Source of the DNA: Nitrospira sp.
GTDB taxonomy: Bacteria; Nitrospirota; Thermodesulfovibrionia; Thermodesulfovibrionales; Dissulfurispiraceae
Direction of reading: 5' to 3'
Length of the DNA: 64,000 bases
Assembly (NCBI GenBank): GCA_002634385.1
Contig: NSJL01000013.1
Span: forward strand, 56,865 to 120,864
The notes beneath the pieces are model-generated. The model saw only the letters and a program-made list of their open reading frames with translations, had not been told where the DNA came from and ran no database searches. Below are positions 1 to 9,234 of this stretch, piece by piece. Position 1 is the stretch's first letter, and each line of letters starts with the position of its first letter. Position numbers and translations under genes: made by a program.

Positions 1-740
1 TTCCTGTCTTTATACGCGCCGAGCCGTACCCTGAAATAGGTGTCGCCCTGGCCTGCATCGACAATATAGGGCTTATATCCTCTCGACTGCAGATTCTGCA
101 GGAGCTGTACGGCCCCCTCCCTGCTGGGGAACGCCCCCACCTGCACCGTATACATTTTTTCACTCGGGGAAGCCTTCCTGACAGTCCTCTCTTTTCCCTG
201 TTTGCCGGTCTTCTGTTCAGCCGCGCCCTTTACCGGGTGCGCTTTCTGTGCAGCGCTCCCCTGCCGCTCCCCCGCAAACTCCGTCCCCTGTGATTCCAGG
301 GCGTCCTTCGTCCTTTCCGGTACCCTATCGGACTTTTCAGGCTCTTCCCGCCCCTGAGCCTGTCCTCCCGTCGCCCCGGAGGCAACCGCATCCGAAGGGC
401 GCGAAGGGACAACTTCGGGGACAATCTCCCCGGGACTGATGGGAGGAGACAGCGTCACCTGCCCGCTCTGCGGGGCGGCTGATGCCGGGGAATCCTGCTG
501 GTTCCCGGCAGCCTCCTGCGCTGTGGACAGCTCCATCACTCTCCTCTCCTCCGGGCGCACCGCTTCGCCTTCATTTACCAATTCGGGCGCAGGCGTATTC
601 CCTTCAGAGACGCCGCCACCTTTGTACCCTAAAAAATACCCGAGGACAAAACTGATAGCAGTGATTACTATGGCACCGATCACCACAGTGTTTCTGCTGA
701 GGAGTAAAATGGAGGACTTCTCTGTGACCCTTCCCCTCAT
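1..740 (-). CDS. SPOR-domain membrane protein (C-terminus cut by window edge)
   Basis: The protein has a short cytoplasmic N-terminus, one membrane segment at about residues 13-39, a long low-complexity Pro/Glu/Gln-rich linker (about 45-200), and a start of a SPOR domain from about residue 205 (MYTVQVGAF, later YFRVRLGAYKDR) that runs off base 1. SPOR domains bind denuded peptidoglycan strands, often at the division septum. The start ATG at 740 overlaps the queA stop as ATGA, so it is translationally coupled to queA and is the last visible gene of the spoIID-queA run. The linker composition marks it as a periplasmic, anchored protein. The exact role is not known. Confidence 0.85.
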   Translation of the reverse strand, partial: MRGRVTEKSSILLLSRNTVVIGAIVITAISFVLGYFLGYKGGGVSEGNTPAPELVNEGEAVRPEERRVMELSTAQEAAGNQQDSPASAAPQSGQVTLSPPISPGEIVPEVVPSRPSDAVASGATGGQAQGREEPEKSDRVPERTKDALESQGTEFAGERQGSAAQKAHPVKGAAEQKTGKQGKERTVRKASPSEKMYTVQVGAFPSREGAVQLLQNLQSRGYKPYIVDAGQGDTYFRVRLGAYKDR

Positions 741-1813
741 GAAATTAGCATAGCATCACCATAGGAAAAAAATCTATAACCGGCGGCAATGGCATTTTCG
801 TAAGCATTTCTGATATTTTCGACCCCTGCGAGGGCGGAAACAAGCATCAGGGGAGTGGATCCGGGCAGGTGAAAATTAGTGAGCAAACCGTCCACCACCC
901 TGAACCGGTAGCCGGGATAGATGAAGATATCGGTATGGCCGCATAGGGTGCTCTTCCGGCCGTTCGCCCCCGGCTGTCCGCACTTTTTGTATCTCCCGCT
1001 CAGGAAACCCTCGATGGCCCTCGTAGCCGTGGTCCCCACGGTGATGAGCCTCCCCCCCCGTTCCTTTACGGCCAGGATCTCTCCGGGAAGCGCCGCATCC
1101 ATCTCGAAATACTCGGCATCCATCACATGCTCGTCCAGGCGTTCCGTCCTGACGGGCTTGAAGGTGCCGGTGCCCACATGGAGCGTCAGGGTCCTTGTCA
1201 GGACACCCTTGTCACGTATCCTGCGTAGAAGCTCTCCCGTGAAATGCAGGCCCGCTGTAGGGGCGGCAATGGAGCCCTGGTGCTCTGCATACACTGTCTG
1301 GTAGCGCTCCCTGTCCTCGTCCCGGGGTTCCCTCCTTATATAAGGGGGAAGGGGCATGCTCCCATACCGCCAGAGCAACTCGCGGATGCATGAGGGATCC
1401 ATGTCAGGAAACCGGATATATCCTTTCGGGGGGAGCGTGCCCTCTCCGGCATCCCCACCCCCGGCATCCCGCCATATCTCCGCCCTGATATCCCCGAAGA
1501 CGGTTATCCCGCCGCAGTATTTTCCACGGAACAGGGCCTCCCATACCCCCGTCCCGTCCACCTCCCGCACGAGCAGGAGGTCGATTTCCCCCCCGGCAGG
1601 TTTGGAGCCGGTAACGCGGGCGGGAAAGACCTTTGTATCATTGAGGAGGAGCATATCTCCCGCCCCAAGGTATTCTGTGAGGTCATAAAATTTCCTGTGC
1701 TCAAGGGGACCGTCCCTCCGCAGGACAAGGAGCCGCGAGTGGTCCCTGACGGGGGCGGGATGCAAAGCGATCAATTCCTTGGGAAGGACGAAATCGAAAT
1801 CAGCGGTCTTCAC
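737..1813 (-). CDS. queA: S-adenosylmethionine:tRNA ribosyltransferase-isomerase QueA
   Basis: QueA transfers the ribosyl part of SAM to preQ1 at the wobble base of GU(N) tRNAs, giving epoxyqueuosine. The 358-residue product is full length and starts in the family way (MKTADFDFVLPKELIA), with GSIAAPTAGLHFT and VGTTATRAIE in the centre and a closing FHLPGSTPLMLVSA motif. The start codon is GTG at 1813. It overlaps the end of the spoIID-like gene by 14 bases. The next enzyme of the pathway, QueH, is encoded 1.5 kb upstream on the same strand, so queuosine synthesis is partly clustered here. Confidence 0.97.
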   Translation of the reverse strand: MKTADFDFVLPKELIALHPAPVRDHSRLLVLRRDGPLEHRKFYDLTEYLGAGDMLLLNDTKVFPARVTGSKPAGGEIDLLLVREVDGTGVWEALFRGKYCGGITVFGDIRAEIWRDAGGGDAGEGTLPPKGYIRFPDMDPSCIRELLWRYGSMPLPPYIRREPRDEDRERYQTVYAEHQGSIAAPTAGLHFTGELLRRIRDKGVLTRTLTLHVGTGTFKPVRTERLDEHVMDAEYFEMDAALPGEILAVKERGGRLITVGTTATRAIEGFLSGRYKKCGQPGANGRKSTLCGHTDIFIYPGYRFRVVDGLLTNFHLPGSTPLMLVSALAGVENIRNAYENAIAAGYRFFSYGDAMLIS

Positions 1814-2852
1814 GGTTCTCGTACAGCTCTATGACGGCACCCGGGTAAAACAGGGAGAGGATCTCCCGGTAGCTCTTTCCCTCCCGGGCCAGCTCCAGGG
1901 TCGTCCACTGGCACATTCCCACGCCGTGGCCGTATCCTTTTCCCTCAAGGATGTACGCGTTTCCCTCTCGCATAAGGCTCACCACCATGGTGCTCGGCAG
2001 CTTCTCCCACCCGAGGTTCTTCCGCAGATCCTTGGCGGGGATAAGATACTCGCCCGTCTCGGTGATCACCTTGAACGTGCGCACGCGGTTGGAAACGGTG
2101 TAGGTATCGATCACGATATCCTTGAGTCCGCCGTACCCGGTTGCCTTTTCGATATCGGCCACGGAAATGCTCTTCTCCCACATATAATAAGGGGACAACT
2201 CGCTGCCCGCCTCCACCGGTTTCAGATACGGATAGCTCTTCCCGAATACTTCAAGGGGATCTTCCGTCATTCCTCCGCTCGTGGAATGATAATAGGCGAC
2301 AATGGGGCTGCCCTCGTAGGTCAGGATCTCCCCCCGGGTATCGTCCACCGCCTTTGCGATATTTTCCGGGACGGAACTCCCCTTGTAGACCTGGTGCATC
2401 ACCGAGGAAGTAAGGTGGTACGGCACCTTCTGGTTTCCGTTGTTCACCTTTTGATACAGGGCATAGGTCCGTGCCACCACCGCCTGCGCCTTCAGCGCCT
2501 CGCCGTCCCATTTGCTCCCGACCTCGGCGGCAACCACTCCCTTTACATAGTCCTCCAGTGAAATCTCGTTTATGAGATAAAGACCGTTCTCTCCTTTCCA
2601 GACATCGATGCTGCCGGTATACTTCAGCCCGCTCAGGATCACCTCACCTTTCGCGTTTCCGAGCTGCTCGACCTTTTCGTTCTTCTGGGGCACCTTCGGG
2701 TATTTGTTGTCCAGAAGCAGCACCCGTATGGTAGTGTCGGCGGCGGAAAGATACGGGGGACGCAGGAGAAAACAGGCAAGAAGAAGCAGCAGAAAAAACC
2801 ACCCGGGTCCGCCGTACCTTTTTCCTTTCGTTTCCCGCTTCTCCCGTATCAT
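1800..2852 (-). CDS. spoIID: SpoIID/LytB-domain protein
   Basis: The product has 350 residues. A basic N-terminus and hydrophobic stretch (about residues 18-37) look like a signal peptide or anchor. The body is a SpoIID domain: ISLEDYVKGVVAAEVGSKW, then AQAVVARTYAL, a STSGG motif, and GYGHGVGMCQWTT near the C-terminus. In Bacillus, SpoIID is a lytic transglycosylase acting on denuded glycan during engulfment; homologues are common in non-sporulating diderms, where they probably cut cell-wall glycan. The gene starts immediately after the DUF2905 stop and overlaps queA. Next to a SPOR-domain gene, a peptidoglycan role is likely. No other sporulation gene is seen, so sporulation is not implied. 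Confidence 0.9.
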   Translation of the reverse strand: MIREKRETKGKRYGGPGWFFLLLLLACFLLRPPYLSAADTTIRVLLLDNKYPKVPQKNEKVEQLGNAKGEVILSGLKYTGSIDVWKGENGLYLINEISLEDYVKGVVAAEVGSKWDGEALKAQAVVARTYALYQKVNNGNQKVPYHLTSSVMHQVYKGSSVPENIAKAVDDTRGEILTYEGSPIVAYYHSTSGGMTEDPLEVFGKSYPYLKPVEAGSELSPYYMWEKSISVADIEKATGYGGLKDIVIDTYTVSNRVRTFKVITETGEYLIPAKDLRKNLGWEKLPSTMVVSLMREGNAYILEGKGYGHGVGMCQWTTLELAREGKSYREILSLFYPGAVIELYENREDR

Positions 2853-3077
2853 TCATTTCCTCCCGATCAACCAGAATAGAAGAGTCAGCAAAAGGCTGAG
2901 CAGAATGCTCGTCGCCAAAGGAAAATAAAACGCAAAATTCTTTCTCTGAATGAGAATATCCCCGGGAAGCCTCCCGATCCAGGGGATCTTCCCCGCAAGC
3001 AGGAGCAGCCCCCCTATCACCGCAAGCACGATCCCCGCGATCACCAGGAACTTGCCTATGTTCTGTATCTCTCCCAT
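2853..3077 (-). CDS. DUF2905 small membrane protein
   Basis: A 74-residue protein with two membrane segments (about 8-28 and 47-70) separated by a conserved loop, GKIPWIGRLPGDI, which marks DUF2905. The function is unknown. The ATG at 3077 is preferred because it gives the family's usual length and follows a G-rich stretch; a longer TTG frame begins at 3119. The stop codon touches the ATG of the spoIID-like gene with no gap, so it heads the spoIID-queA-SPOR operon. Confidence 0.85.
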   Translation of the reverse strand: MGEIQNIGKFLVIAGIVLAVIGGLLLLAGKIPWIGRLPGDILIQRKNFAFYFPLATSILLSLLLTLLFWLIGRK

Positions 3078-3137
3078 ATTCCCCCGCACCATGTTTTCCG
3101 TATGCTTCTCCCTTGACAATTCCCGTCAAAAAAACGG

Positions 3138-3345
3138 GATTGCTCCAGGAAACAGACCCTTCGCAATGACAGGACATGAAAACCTTTTCAGTCATTGCCA
3201 GCCCTTTCCCCTCTGCCATTGCCCCCCTCTCCCAGCCTGCGGCCGCCCTACCTATTCCCCAGAAAATCTCTGATTTCCTGGGGACCCCTCTCCCTCGAGG
3301 GGAGAGGGATAGGGTGAGGGTGAAAAGCGAGCGGAGCGAAGCAAT
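3138..3345. repeat. Dispersed-repeat patch between queH and DUF2905
   Basis: This gene-free patch holds three repeat pieces. At 3138-3171 is a copy of the family A unit (gattgct...ttcgcaatgaca). At 3257-3283 is a 12-bp stem, 11 of 12 paired, around a 3-base loop. At 3284-3345 is the widespread ctctccctcgaggggagaggg palindrome followed by a second family A end (gagcgaagcaatc). No ORF with a ribosome site is present. The 3257 hairpin could end the queH transcript, but it lacks a T-run. Confidence 0.65.
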
Positions 3346-3382
3346 CGTAAGGGCTTACCTTTTCACCGGGAATTGCTGCGTC

Positions 3383-3919
3383 TTACCGTTTCGTCCGGGA
3401 ATACCGTTCCATCTCCGAATAGATGCAGCCGCAGTATTTCTGCCGGTAGAGGTTCATTTCCCCGGAGATTCTCCTGCCCTCGCGGAATCCGTCCCTGAAA
3501 TCCTCCGCGAAGAACTCCACGGAGTACCTTTCCTGCATCGCTTTCCCCGCCTCTACGATCATATCGAATTTCTGGTACGGACTTACCAGGAGAGAGGTGG
3601 TGAAAGCATCGGCGCCCGTCTCTCTCGCCGTCCGCGCGGTCTCCTCCAGGCGGACGGTGTAGCAGTACCCGCACCGGTTCTCCTCATGGCCCACCACATT
3701 GCGCAGATACTCTTTCAGTCCGTACTCGTCACGGTATGCGATATCCAGATTCCAAAGGTCCTGGAGCTCCTTCAGGGCATCAAGCCGGCTCCTGTACTCC
3801 GTAACGGGATGGATATTGGGATTGAACCAGAACCCCGCCACCTCGATCCCTCTCTTCCGGACCGCCTGGAGCGGATACACGGCACAGGGGGCACAGCAGA
3901 GATGCATCAGGAGTTTCAT
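3383..3919 (-). CDS. queH: Epoxyqueuosine reductase QueH (DUF208)
   Basis: QueH removes the epoxide oxygen from epoxyqueuosine in tRNA, the last step of queuosine synthesis, and replaces the unrelated cobalamin enzyme QueG. The 178-residue protein carries the family cysteines: C8, C9 and C12 (HLCCAPC), C83 and C86 (NRCGYCY), and C163 and C165 (QKYCGC). These ligate iron and an Fe-S cluster in characterised members. The ATG at 3919 lies 1 base after the ruvB stop, so it is co-transcribed with the ruv genes. Confidence 0.93.
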   Translation of the reverse strand: MKLLMHLCCAPCAVYPLQAVRKRGIEVAGFWFNPNIHPVTEYRSRLDALKELQDLWNLDIAYRDEYGLKEYLRNVVGHEENRCGYCYTVRLEETARTARETGADAFTTSLLVSPYQKFDMIVEAGKAMQERYSVEFFAEDFRDGFREGRRISGEMNLYRQKYCGCIYSEMERYSRTKR

Positions 3920-3920
3920 C

Positions 3921-4943
3921 TCAGAAAAGGCCGCGGGGCAGACTCTTCCCCAGATGCTCGTATGCCCTCCTCGTGGCGACCCTTCCCCGGGAGGTCCTCT
4001 CCAATAACCCCTCCTGCAGCAGGAAGGGCTCGTAGACGTCCTCGATAGTCTCCCTGTCCTCTCTCATGGAAGCGGCAAGGGCTTCCACCCCCGCCGGACC
4101 TCCGTTGAACTTTTCGATCAGCGCACGGAGCAGCTTCCTGTCCGCCTCATCAAGGCCGAGACTGTCCACATCGAGGGCGATCAGTGCGTCCCTCGTGATC
4201 GGCATGTCGATGGTCCCGTCTCCCCTCACCTGGGCAAAGTCCCTGATCCGCTTCAGGAGGCGGTTCGCAATCCTTGGGGTGCCTCTCGATCTGCGCGCGA
4301 TCTCCATCGCAGCGTCCTCTTTTATCGCCACTTCCAGCAGATGGGCCGAGCGGCTTACGATCTCCCTCAATTCTTCGGGGTGGTAGAACTCGAGCCTGCA
4401 GATGACCCCGAACCTGTCCCGCAGGGGAGAGGTCAGCAGCCCTGTCCGGGTAGTGGCGCCGATAAGGGTAAACCGCGGCAGGTTGAGCTTGAGGGTCCGC
4501 GCATTGGGGCCCTGGCCGATGATGATATCGAGGTTGTAGTCCTCCATGGCGGGATACAGGACCTCTTCCACGATCCTCGGCAGCCGGTGTATCTCGTCGA
4601 TAAAAAGGATATCCCGGTCGGAGAGGTTGGTCAGGATAGCGGCCAGGTCTCCCGGCCTCTCGAGGACGGGACCCGAAGTCGTCTTTATGTTTACCCCCAG
4701 CTCATTGGAGATGATGGTGGCGAGGGTCGTCTTCCCGAGCCCGGGAGGGCCGAAGAACAGGGCATGGTCCAGCGCCTCCTTGCGCATCCCCGCCGCCGCA
4801 ATGAAGACCTTCAGGTTTTCCTTTATCTTCTTCTGCCCGATGAATTCATCGAGCGAGCGGGGCCGCAGGCTCAACTCATAGGTAAGCTCCCCTGCATCCG
4901 CCTCAGGGGACAGGGGACCGGGTTCTTTATCTTCTATTCTCAT
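3921..4943 (-). CDS. ruvB: Holliday junction branch migration ATPase RuvB
   Basis: RuvB is the hexameric AAA+ motor that drives branch migration at Holliday junctions with RuvA. The 340-residue product shows Walker A ([13 protein letters not shown]), Walker B ([11 protein letters not shown]), the sensor I and arginine-finger region ([19 protein letters not shown]), and the C-terminal winged helix ([17 protein letters not shown]). Length and start are typical. It lies downstream of ruvC and ruvA, 31 bases after ruvA. Confidence 0.98.
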   Translation of the reverse strand: MRIEDKEPGPLSPEADAGELTYELSLRPRSLDEFIGQKKIKENLKVFIAAAGMRKEALDHALFFGPPGLGKTTLATIISNELGVNIKTTSGPVLERPGDLAAILTNLSDRDILFIDEIHRLPRIVEEVLYPAMEDYNLDIIIGQGPNARTLKLNLPRFTLIGATTRTGLLTSPLRDRFGVICRLEFYHPEELREIVSRSAHLLEVAIKEDAAMEIARRSRGTPRIANRLLKRIRDFAQVRGDGTIDMPITRDALIALDVDSLGLDEADRKLLRALIEKFNGGPAGVEALAASMREDRETIEDVYEPFLLQEGLLERTSRGRVATRRAYEHLGKSLPRGLF

Positions 4944-4974
4944 CTTCTTCTTTCACTGCCTGTTTTTGTGCGTC

Positions 4975-5547
4975 TTACTTCTCTTTTGTTAAATATTTTA
5001 ATGACTCCCGGAGCAAACTTTCAATATCGCTCAAACCGCTTCCGCCGGCCTTCTCAAGGGCCTCCTGGGCAACGCTCCGCTTGTATCCGAGGTTCACCAG
5101 GGCGGAGAGGGTGTCGTCGTATACGGGGTTCCTCTTTTCCTGGAGAGAGGGAAGCTTCTCCCGCAACTCGAGGATGAGCCGGTGGGCGGTCTTCTTTCCG
5201 AGACCCGGCACCCTGCACAACACATCCACATTCTCGGAATCGATGGCATGGTAGAACTGGTCGGGCGGTATTGCGGAAAGAAGATTCAGAGCGGTTTTCG
5301 GCCCCACTCCCGATATCCCGATAAGGGTAGTGAAGATGCGCTTTTCGTCCTCCGTCCGAAAGCCGAAGAGCTGAAGGGAATCCTCCCGCACATGGGTATG
5401 GATAAAGAGGAAGACCTCCCGGTTCTCCTCGGGAAGGGAGGAAAGGAGCGTCAGGGGCACCTGGACGCTGTACCCGACTCCCTGCACATCGATGATTATC
5501 GTATCAGGCCTCTTCGAGAGAAGCTTTCCCCGCAACGATGCTATCAT
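4975..5547 (-). CDS. ruvA: Holliday junction DNA-binding protein RuvA
   Basis: RuvA binds the four-way junction and loads RuvB. The 190-residue product starts MIASLRGKLLSKRPD with the N-terminal OB-fold, followed by tandem HhH motifs (LIGISGVGPKTALNLLS and CRVPGLGKKTAHRLILELREK) and a C-terminal RuvB-binding domain. The start at 5547 is chosen because GGAG lies 8 bases upstream and it matches the family N-terminus; the frame stays open to 5658 but that part has no homology. It sits between ruvC and ruvB. Confidence 0.96.
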   Translation of the reverse strand: MIASLRGKLLSKRPDTIIIDVQGVGYSVQVPLTLLSSLPEENREVFLFIHTHVREDSLQLFGFRTEDEKRIFTTLIGISGVGPKTALNLLSAIPPDQFYHAIDSENVDVLCRVPGLGKKTAHRLILELREKLPSLQEKRNPVYDDTLSALVNLGYKRSVAQEALEKAGGSGLSDIESLLRESLKYLTKEK

Positions 5548-5602
5548 AATCTCACTCCATGGAGGAACAGAGCACGGAGCAGGAGGATCTGCACCGGCCT
5601 GC

Positions 5603-6115
5603 TCATCTCGCGGCGAATTGAGTACTATGCGCGTGGCATAACGCCAGCGCCAGCGCATCCGCGCTGTCAGGGGAGAGGGAATGGCCGATCCGCAGTATCT
5701 CCCGTACCATACTCTCCACCTGCCCTTTGTCCGCCCTCCCGTACCCCACCACCGCCTTCTTCACTTCCAGGGGGCTGTATTCATGGATCGGCAACCCGGC
5801 AAGAGAGGCCGCCAGAAGCACCACTCCCCGGGTATGCCCGAGGCTCAGGGCAGCCTTTATCCCCTTGGCAAAAAAGATCTTTTCGATTACAATCTCATCG
5901 GGCTGGTGCTCCTCAATCACCTCGACAAGGGAGGCATACAACTCATTGAGCCGCGCATGAAGGGGCTTCCGGGCGGGCAGGACAATCCTGCCGGAGGAGA
6001 GATAGACAGGCTGCCCTCCGTTCCTCCCCCTCCGCGGCGCATGGGAGGGTTCCGAATGGCGGATGAGCCCGTATCCGCAGTACACGCTTCCGGGATCGAT
6101 TCCCAGGACCCTCAT
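5603..6115 (-). CDS. ruvC: Holliday junction resolvase RuvC
   Basis: RuvC cuts Holliday junctions symmetrically. The 170-residue protein has the RNase H-like fold with acidic residues in MRVLGIDPGS (D7), EIVIEKIFFAKG (Glu) and the C-terminal DSADALALALCH. The length is typical. It is the first gene of the ruvC-ruvA-ruvB-queH run and follows gmhA by 51 bases. Confidence 0.97.
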   Translation of the reverse strand: MRVLGIDPGSVYCGYGLIRHSEPSHAPRRGRNGGQPVYLSSGRIVLPARKPLHARLNELYASLVEVIEEHQPDEIVIEKIFFAKGIKAALSLGHTRGVVLLAASLAGLPIHEYSPLEVKKAVVGYGRADKGQVESMVREILRIGHSLSPDSADALALALCHAHSTQFAAR

Positions 6116-6166
6116 TGATAACAGAACAACGGCCGGAAAGCACCGCTCACTGTTGCACCGCCCTCT

Positions 6167-6763
6167 TCACCCGCCGTTTTCCTTCTTCCTCGGCACCTCG
6201 AAGAGAATCTCCTCCACAATCTGGCAAATGACATGCCCGAGGGTAATGTGCGTCTCTTGCACGCGGGGAGTGTCATCCGTGGGGACGATAAAAGAATAAT
6301 CGCTCTTCGACGCAAATTTCTCTCCCTTTGCCCCGGTAAAGGCGATAATCTTCAGCCCTTTCTTTTTCGCTACATCGACCGCCTTGAGGATATTCTTCGA
6401 ATTTCCGCTGGTACTGATGGCAATCACCACGTCTCCCGCATCCGCCAACGTCTTCACCTGCCGGGCAAAGATCTCGGAATAGTCGTAGTCATTGGCGATG
6501 GAGGTCAGAATGGCGGTATCAGTGTTGAGGGAGAGGGCAGGAAGTCCGGGCCTGTCCCGCTTGAATCTGTTGACGAATTCCGCGGCGATATGGGAGGCGT
6601 CGCAGGCGCTGCCGCCGTTCCCGAAAATGATCAGCTTCTTTCCTTCATTGAAGGCGTCGGCGATCAGCTTTGCGACCCCGGCGATCTGGGCGGAATTTTC
6701 TTTTGCGAATTTTTCCTTTACCCGTACGCTGTCCTCGAAGGCCTTCAGAATCTTCCTCTCCAT
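6167..6763 (-). CDS. gmhA: D-sedoheptulose-7-phosphate isomerase GmhA
   Basis: GmhA converts sedoheptulose 7-phosphate to D-glycero-D-manno-heptose 7-phosphate, the first step to ADP-heptose for the LPS inner core. The 198-residue SIS-domain protein shows GNGGSACDASHIAAEFVNRF, AISTSGNSKNIL, and the C-terminal QETHITLGHVICQIVE with Zn/active-site Glu and His. No other heptose gene is nearby. It fits the diderm envelope indicated by lptABC. Confidence 0.96.
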   Translation of the reverse strand: MERKILKAFEDSVRVKEKFAKENSAQIAGVAKLIADAFNEGKKLIIFGNGGSACDASHIAAEFVNRFKRDRPGLPALSLNTDTAILTSIANDYDYSEIFARQVKTLADAGDVVIAISTSGNSKNILKAVDVAKKKGLKIIAFTGAKGEKFASKSDYSFIVPTDDTPRVQETHITLGHVICQIVEEILFEVPRKKENGG

Positions 6764-6805
6764 GCCTGTAGTCTAACGGAGGCACGAAAAAACAGTCAAG
6801 GAAAT

Positions 6806-7285
6806 TCAGGGGTTAAAGACAGGAAAGAGCTTGTCGTACGTCTCCAGGATATGCTCGGGGACGACCCGCACCTCGCCCACCACCGTCATGAAATTGGAGT
6901 CCCCCGCCCACCGCGGTACGATATGGAGATGGAGATGCTCTTCGATCCCCGCACCGGCCGCTTCTCCGATATTGATCCCGACGTTGAACCCCTCCGGGTG
7001 GAACGCCTTCCTCAGGCATTCTACCGCGTATTTGGTCATTCTGCCCATGTCGGCAATGTCCTCGTCGGGAAGGTCCTCCAGGGTGGAGACGTGGAGATAG
7101 GGAACAACCATGAGGTGGCCGTTCGTATAGGGATACTTGTTCATGATTATGAAAGTCCTTCCGCCGCGGTGGAGGATCAGGTTTTCCCTGTCCCTTCCCT
7201 CTTCCGGCTTCACACAGAAGATACATTCCTTCTCTTTGTCCGAAAGGATGTACTCCATTCTCCACGGCGCCCAAATGGTTCTCAT
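6806..7285 (-). CDS. HIT-family nucleotide hydrolase/phosphorylase
   Basis: The 159-residue protein has the histidine triad HLHLHIVPRW at about residues 116-125. The N-terminal WAPWRMEYI and CIFC motifs are those of the AP4A phosphorylase-like HIT branch, whose members act on diadenosine polyphosphates or adenylated substrates. The substrate cannot be read from sequence. The ATG at 7285 lies 4 bases after the stop of the uracil-DNA glycosylase gene, so the two are in one transcript. Confidence 0.9.
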   Translation of the reverse strand: MRTIWAPWRMEYILSDKEKECIFCVKPEEGRDRENLILHRGGRTFIIMNKYPYTNGHLMVVPYLHVSTLEDLPDEDIADMGRMTKYAVECLRKAFHPEGFNVGINIGEAAGAGIEEHLHLHIVPRWAGDSNFMTVVGEVRVVPEHILETYDKLFPVFNP

Positions 7286-7289
7286 ACGG

Positions 7290-8084
7290 CTATTCCTCCC
7301 TGCGGCGCAGCGCTTCCAGCTTTTTCAATACCGCCTGGGCATCCTCCCATGTCAGCCACTTATCCCGGGGATTCCGGAGCAGGTACGCCGGATGGAAAGT
7401 GGGCATGAGGGGTATCCCTTTGTATTCGTAGAACTTTCCCCGGGTCCTCATGATCGAGAATTTCGAAAGAGGCCCCTCGATTCCCAGGAGCGTGTAGGAA
7501 GAGATCTTTCCCAGGGAGACGATGACCCGGGGCGAGATAATCTCGATCTGCCGCTCGAGGAAGGGAAAGCAGGAGGACATTTCGTCTTCCTGCGGATCGC
7601 GATTCTGGGGAGGGCGGCACTTGACGATATTGGCGATGTAGACCTCCTCGCGCCGGAACTCCATTTTCTCGATGAGGCGCGTCAGCAGCTCTCCCGCGTC
7701 TCCCACAAAGGGCCTCCCCTGCAGGTCTTCTTCCCTCCCCGGTGCCTCTCCGATGAACATGATACGGGCCTCCGGGTCCCCCTCACCGAAAACGAGCTTG
7801 GTTCTCCCTTTGGAAAGCCTGCACCGCTGGCACTCCCCTATTTCCTCGCGGAGGGAGAGAAGCCGGGCCGCCTTTCCGCGGGAATCCTCATGGGCGTGTA
7901 GCTCACCAGGGGGTATGAAAGAAGAGTTTGCCATCCCGGCAGACACTCCACCGTCCGGCACTCCTCTTTTTATTGCATCGGACTGCGCGGAGCCGCACGG
8001 AAGCTGCAGGGGTAGTTTTTCGAAGCCCAGCTCCCGGTAAAACTCCAGCAGGGTCCTTATGCTCTCCTTCAACTCAGTATGCAT
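7290..8084 (-). CDS. Family 4 uracil-DNA glycosylase (4Fe-4S)
   Basis: It removes uracil from DNA. With the start at 8084 the product has 264 residues. A variable N-terminal region (about 1-75) precedes the UDG domain with the family 4 cluster cysteines C85, C88, C156 and C172, the GEAPG active-site motif (112-116) and THP-type motif [12 protein letters not shown]. The longer frame to 8156 is rejected because those extra residues are encoded by the family A repeat; ATG 8084 has a GGGGGA stretch upstream. It is followed by the HIT gene. Confidence 0.9.
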   Translation of the reverse strand: MHTELKESIRTLLEFYRELGFEKLPLQLPCGSAQSDAIKRGVPDGGVSAGMANSSFIPPGELHAHEDSRGKAARLLSLREEIGECQRCRLSKGRTKLVFGEGDPEARIMFIGEAPGREEDLQGRPFVGDAGELLTRLIEKMEFRREEVYIANIVKCRPPQNRDPQEDEMSSCFPFLERQIEIISPRVIVSLGKISSYTLLGIEGPLSKFSIMRTRGKFYEYKGIPLMPTFHPAYLLRNPRDKWLTWEDAQAVLKKLEALRRREE

Positions 8085-8142
8085 ACCGCAGCATCCCCCA
8101 AACAAACGCATCAAAATGCCCGGCCAATGTGTATCCCCTTGA

Positions 8143-8175
8143 GATTGCTTCGTCACTCCGTTCCTCGCAATGACA
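8143..8175. repeat. Dispersed repeat, family A
   Basis: A 33-bp copy of the gattgcttcgtc...cctcgcaatgaca unit. Its ends are inverted (gattgc and gcaat). It lies just upstream of the uracil-DNA glycosylase start and falsely extends that reading frame. Confidence 0.75.
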
Positions 8176-8210
8176 GAGGGAGAAGAGCTCGCAATGACAA
8201 AAGGGAAGAA

Positions 8211-8372
8211 CGCAATGACAGGGGAGTGATCCCTCTCTTCTGTCTTTTTCTGCCTTACCCTGCCTCACTCTGTCTCATCCTGCCTTATTCTGCCTTGTTC
8301 TGCCTCACCCTGCCTTCCTCTGTCTCTCCTCCTGTCTTTGTCATTGCGAAGGGTCGTTCCCTGAAGCAATCT
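8211..8372. repeat. Composite repeat with variable pyrimidine-rich core, copy 1
   Basis: A 162-bp unit between the uracil-DNA glycosylase and nadK genes. Read on the minus strand it begins gattgcttcaggg...ttcgcaatgaca, runs through caaagacaggaggagagac and a degenerate tandem core of about 8 aaggcag-like units, and ends gggatcactcccctgtcattgcg. The same outer parts occur in the other orientation at 24864-25070 with a different core, so the two are copies of one element whose core varies in length. Confidence 0.75.
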
Positions 8373-8382
8373 CTTTCTCAAC

Positions 8383-9234
8383 TTACCGCTCCCCCCATTT
8401 CAGCTTCGACCTCAGGATCTTGAAGTAATCACGGTCCGGGGCGATCAGGAGCTTCGTCGTGAATTCCGATTTCCTGATTTCGATCACATCGCCCTTCTGC
8501 AGGGGAAACCCTTTCTGCCCGTCCAGGGTGAGGAAGACATCCTCGCTGTCGGACTTCAGGATGACCTCGATCACCACGGAGTCGGGCAGGACGATGGGCC
8601 TGTTGGTCAAAGTATGGGGACAGATGGGGGTCAGGATAATGCTGTTCAATGTCGGGTAGAGGATCGGTCCCCCTGCGGCAAGGGAATACGCAGTGGAGCC
8701 TGTGGGAGAAGAGATGATCAGCCCGTCCGCCTTGAAGGTGGTGACATACGCCCCGTTTACGAAGGTTTCGAGATCCGTCATCCTCGCCAGCGCCCCCTTG
8801 TTGATGACCACGTCGTTGAGCACGGAGAAATCGGGGAATGTCTCCCCGCTCCGGTAGACACGGGCGGAAAGCATGATTCTCTCCTCGATAACATACTCCC
8901 CGGACAAGGCTTTCTCCACGGCAGAGAATATCTCATCCCGGTTCACCTCGGTGATGAAGCCGAGCCCCCCGAGATTGATGCCCAGAATCGGTATATTTCT
9001 CCCCGCCACAAGCCGGGCCACTCCGAGCATGGTTCCGTCTCCCCCGAGGACAATGATCATGTCCGCCTTCTCGGGTATCTGCACCCTCGGATATCCCGCA
9101 ACGGAAAGGGAATCGGCCGTTTCGGAGTCGAGGAGCACCTCGTGCCCTTTCTGTATGAGCCAGGGGAGGAGCTCCTTTACCAGGATCATCGGCTCCGCCT
9201 TCGGTTTCTTGCAGATGATGCCCACCCTTTTCAT
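8383..9234 (-). CDS. nadK: NAD kinase
   Basis: NadK phosphorylates NAD to NADP. The 283-residue protein has the GGDGT motif at residues 64-68 (VLGGDGTMLG), NLGGLGFITE, the NDVVINKG motif and the glycine-rich TGSTAYSLAAGGPI nucleotide site. The length is typical. The ATG at 9234 is directly adjacent to the tsaE stop, so the two are coupled. The gene ends 11 bases before the composite repeat at 8211-8372. Confidence 0.97.
   Translation of the reverse strand: MKRVGIICKKPKAEPMILVKELLPWLIQKGHEVLLDSETADSLSVAGYPRVQIPEKADMIIVLGGDGTMLGVARLVAGRNIPILGINLGGLGFITEVNRDEIFSAVEKALSGEYVIEERIMLSARVYRSGETFPDFSVLNDVVINKGALARMTDLETFVNGAYVTTFKADGLIISSPTGSTAYSLAAGGPILYPTLNSIILTPICPHTLTNRPIVLPDSVVIEVILKSDSEDVFLTLDGQKGFPLQKGDVIEIRKSEFTTKLLIAPDRDYFKILRSKLKWGER

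Noticed and set aside
1800..2852. Evidence for sporulation from the SpoIID-like gene.
   Set aside because: SpoIID/LytB proteins occur widely in non-sporulating diderms and no other sporulation gene is present.
8085..8156. N-terminal extension of the uracil-DNA glycosylase.
   Set aside because: The first codons come from the family A repeat.
8239..8335. CRISPR array or coding repeat.
   Set aside because: Units of 7-11 bases are too short and irregular; the tract is part of the composite repeat.
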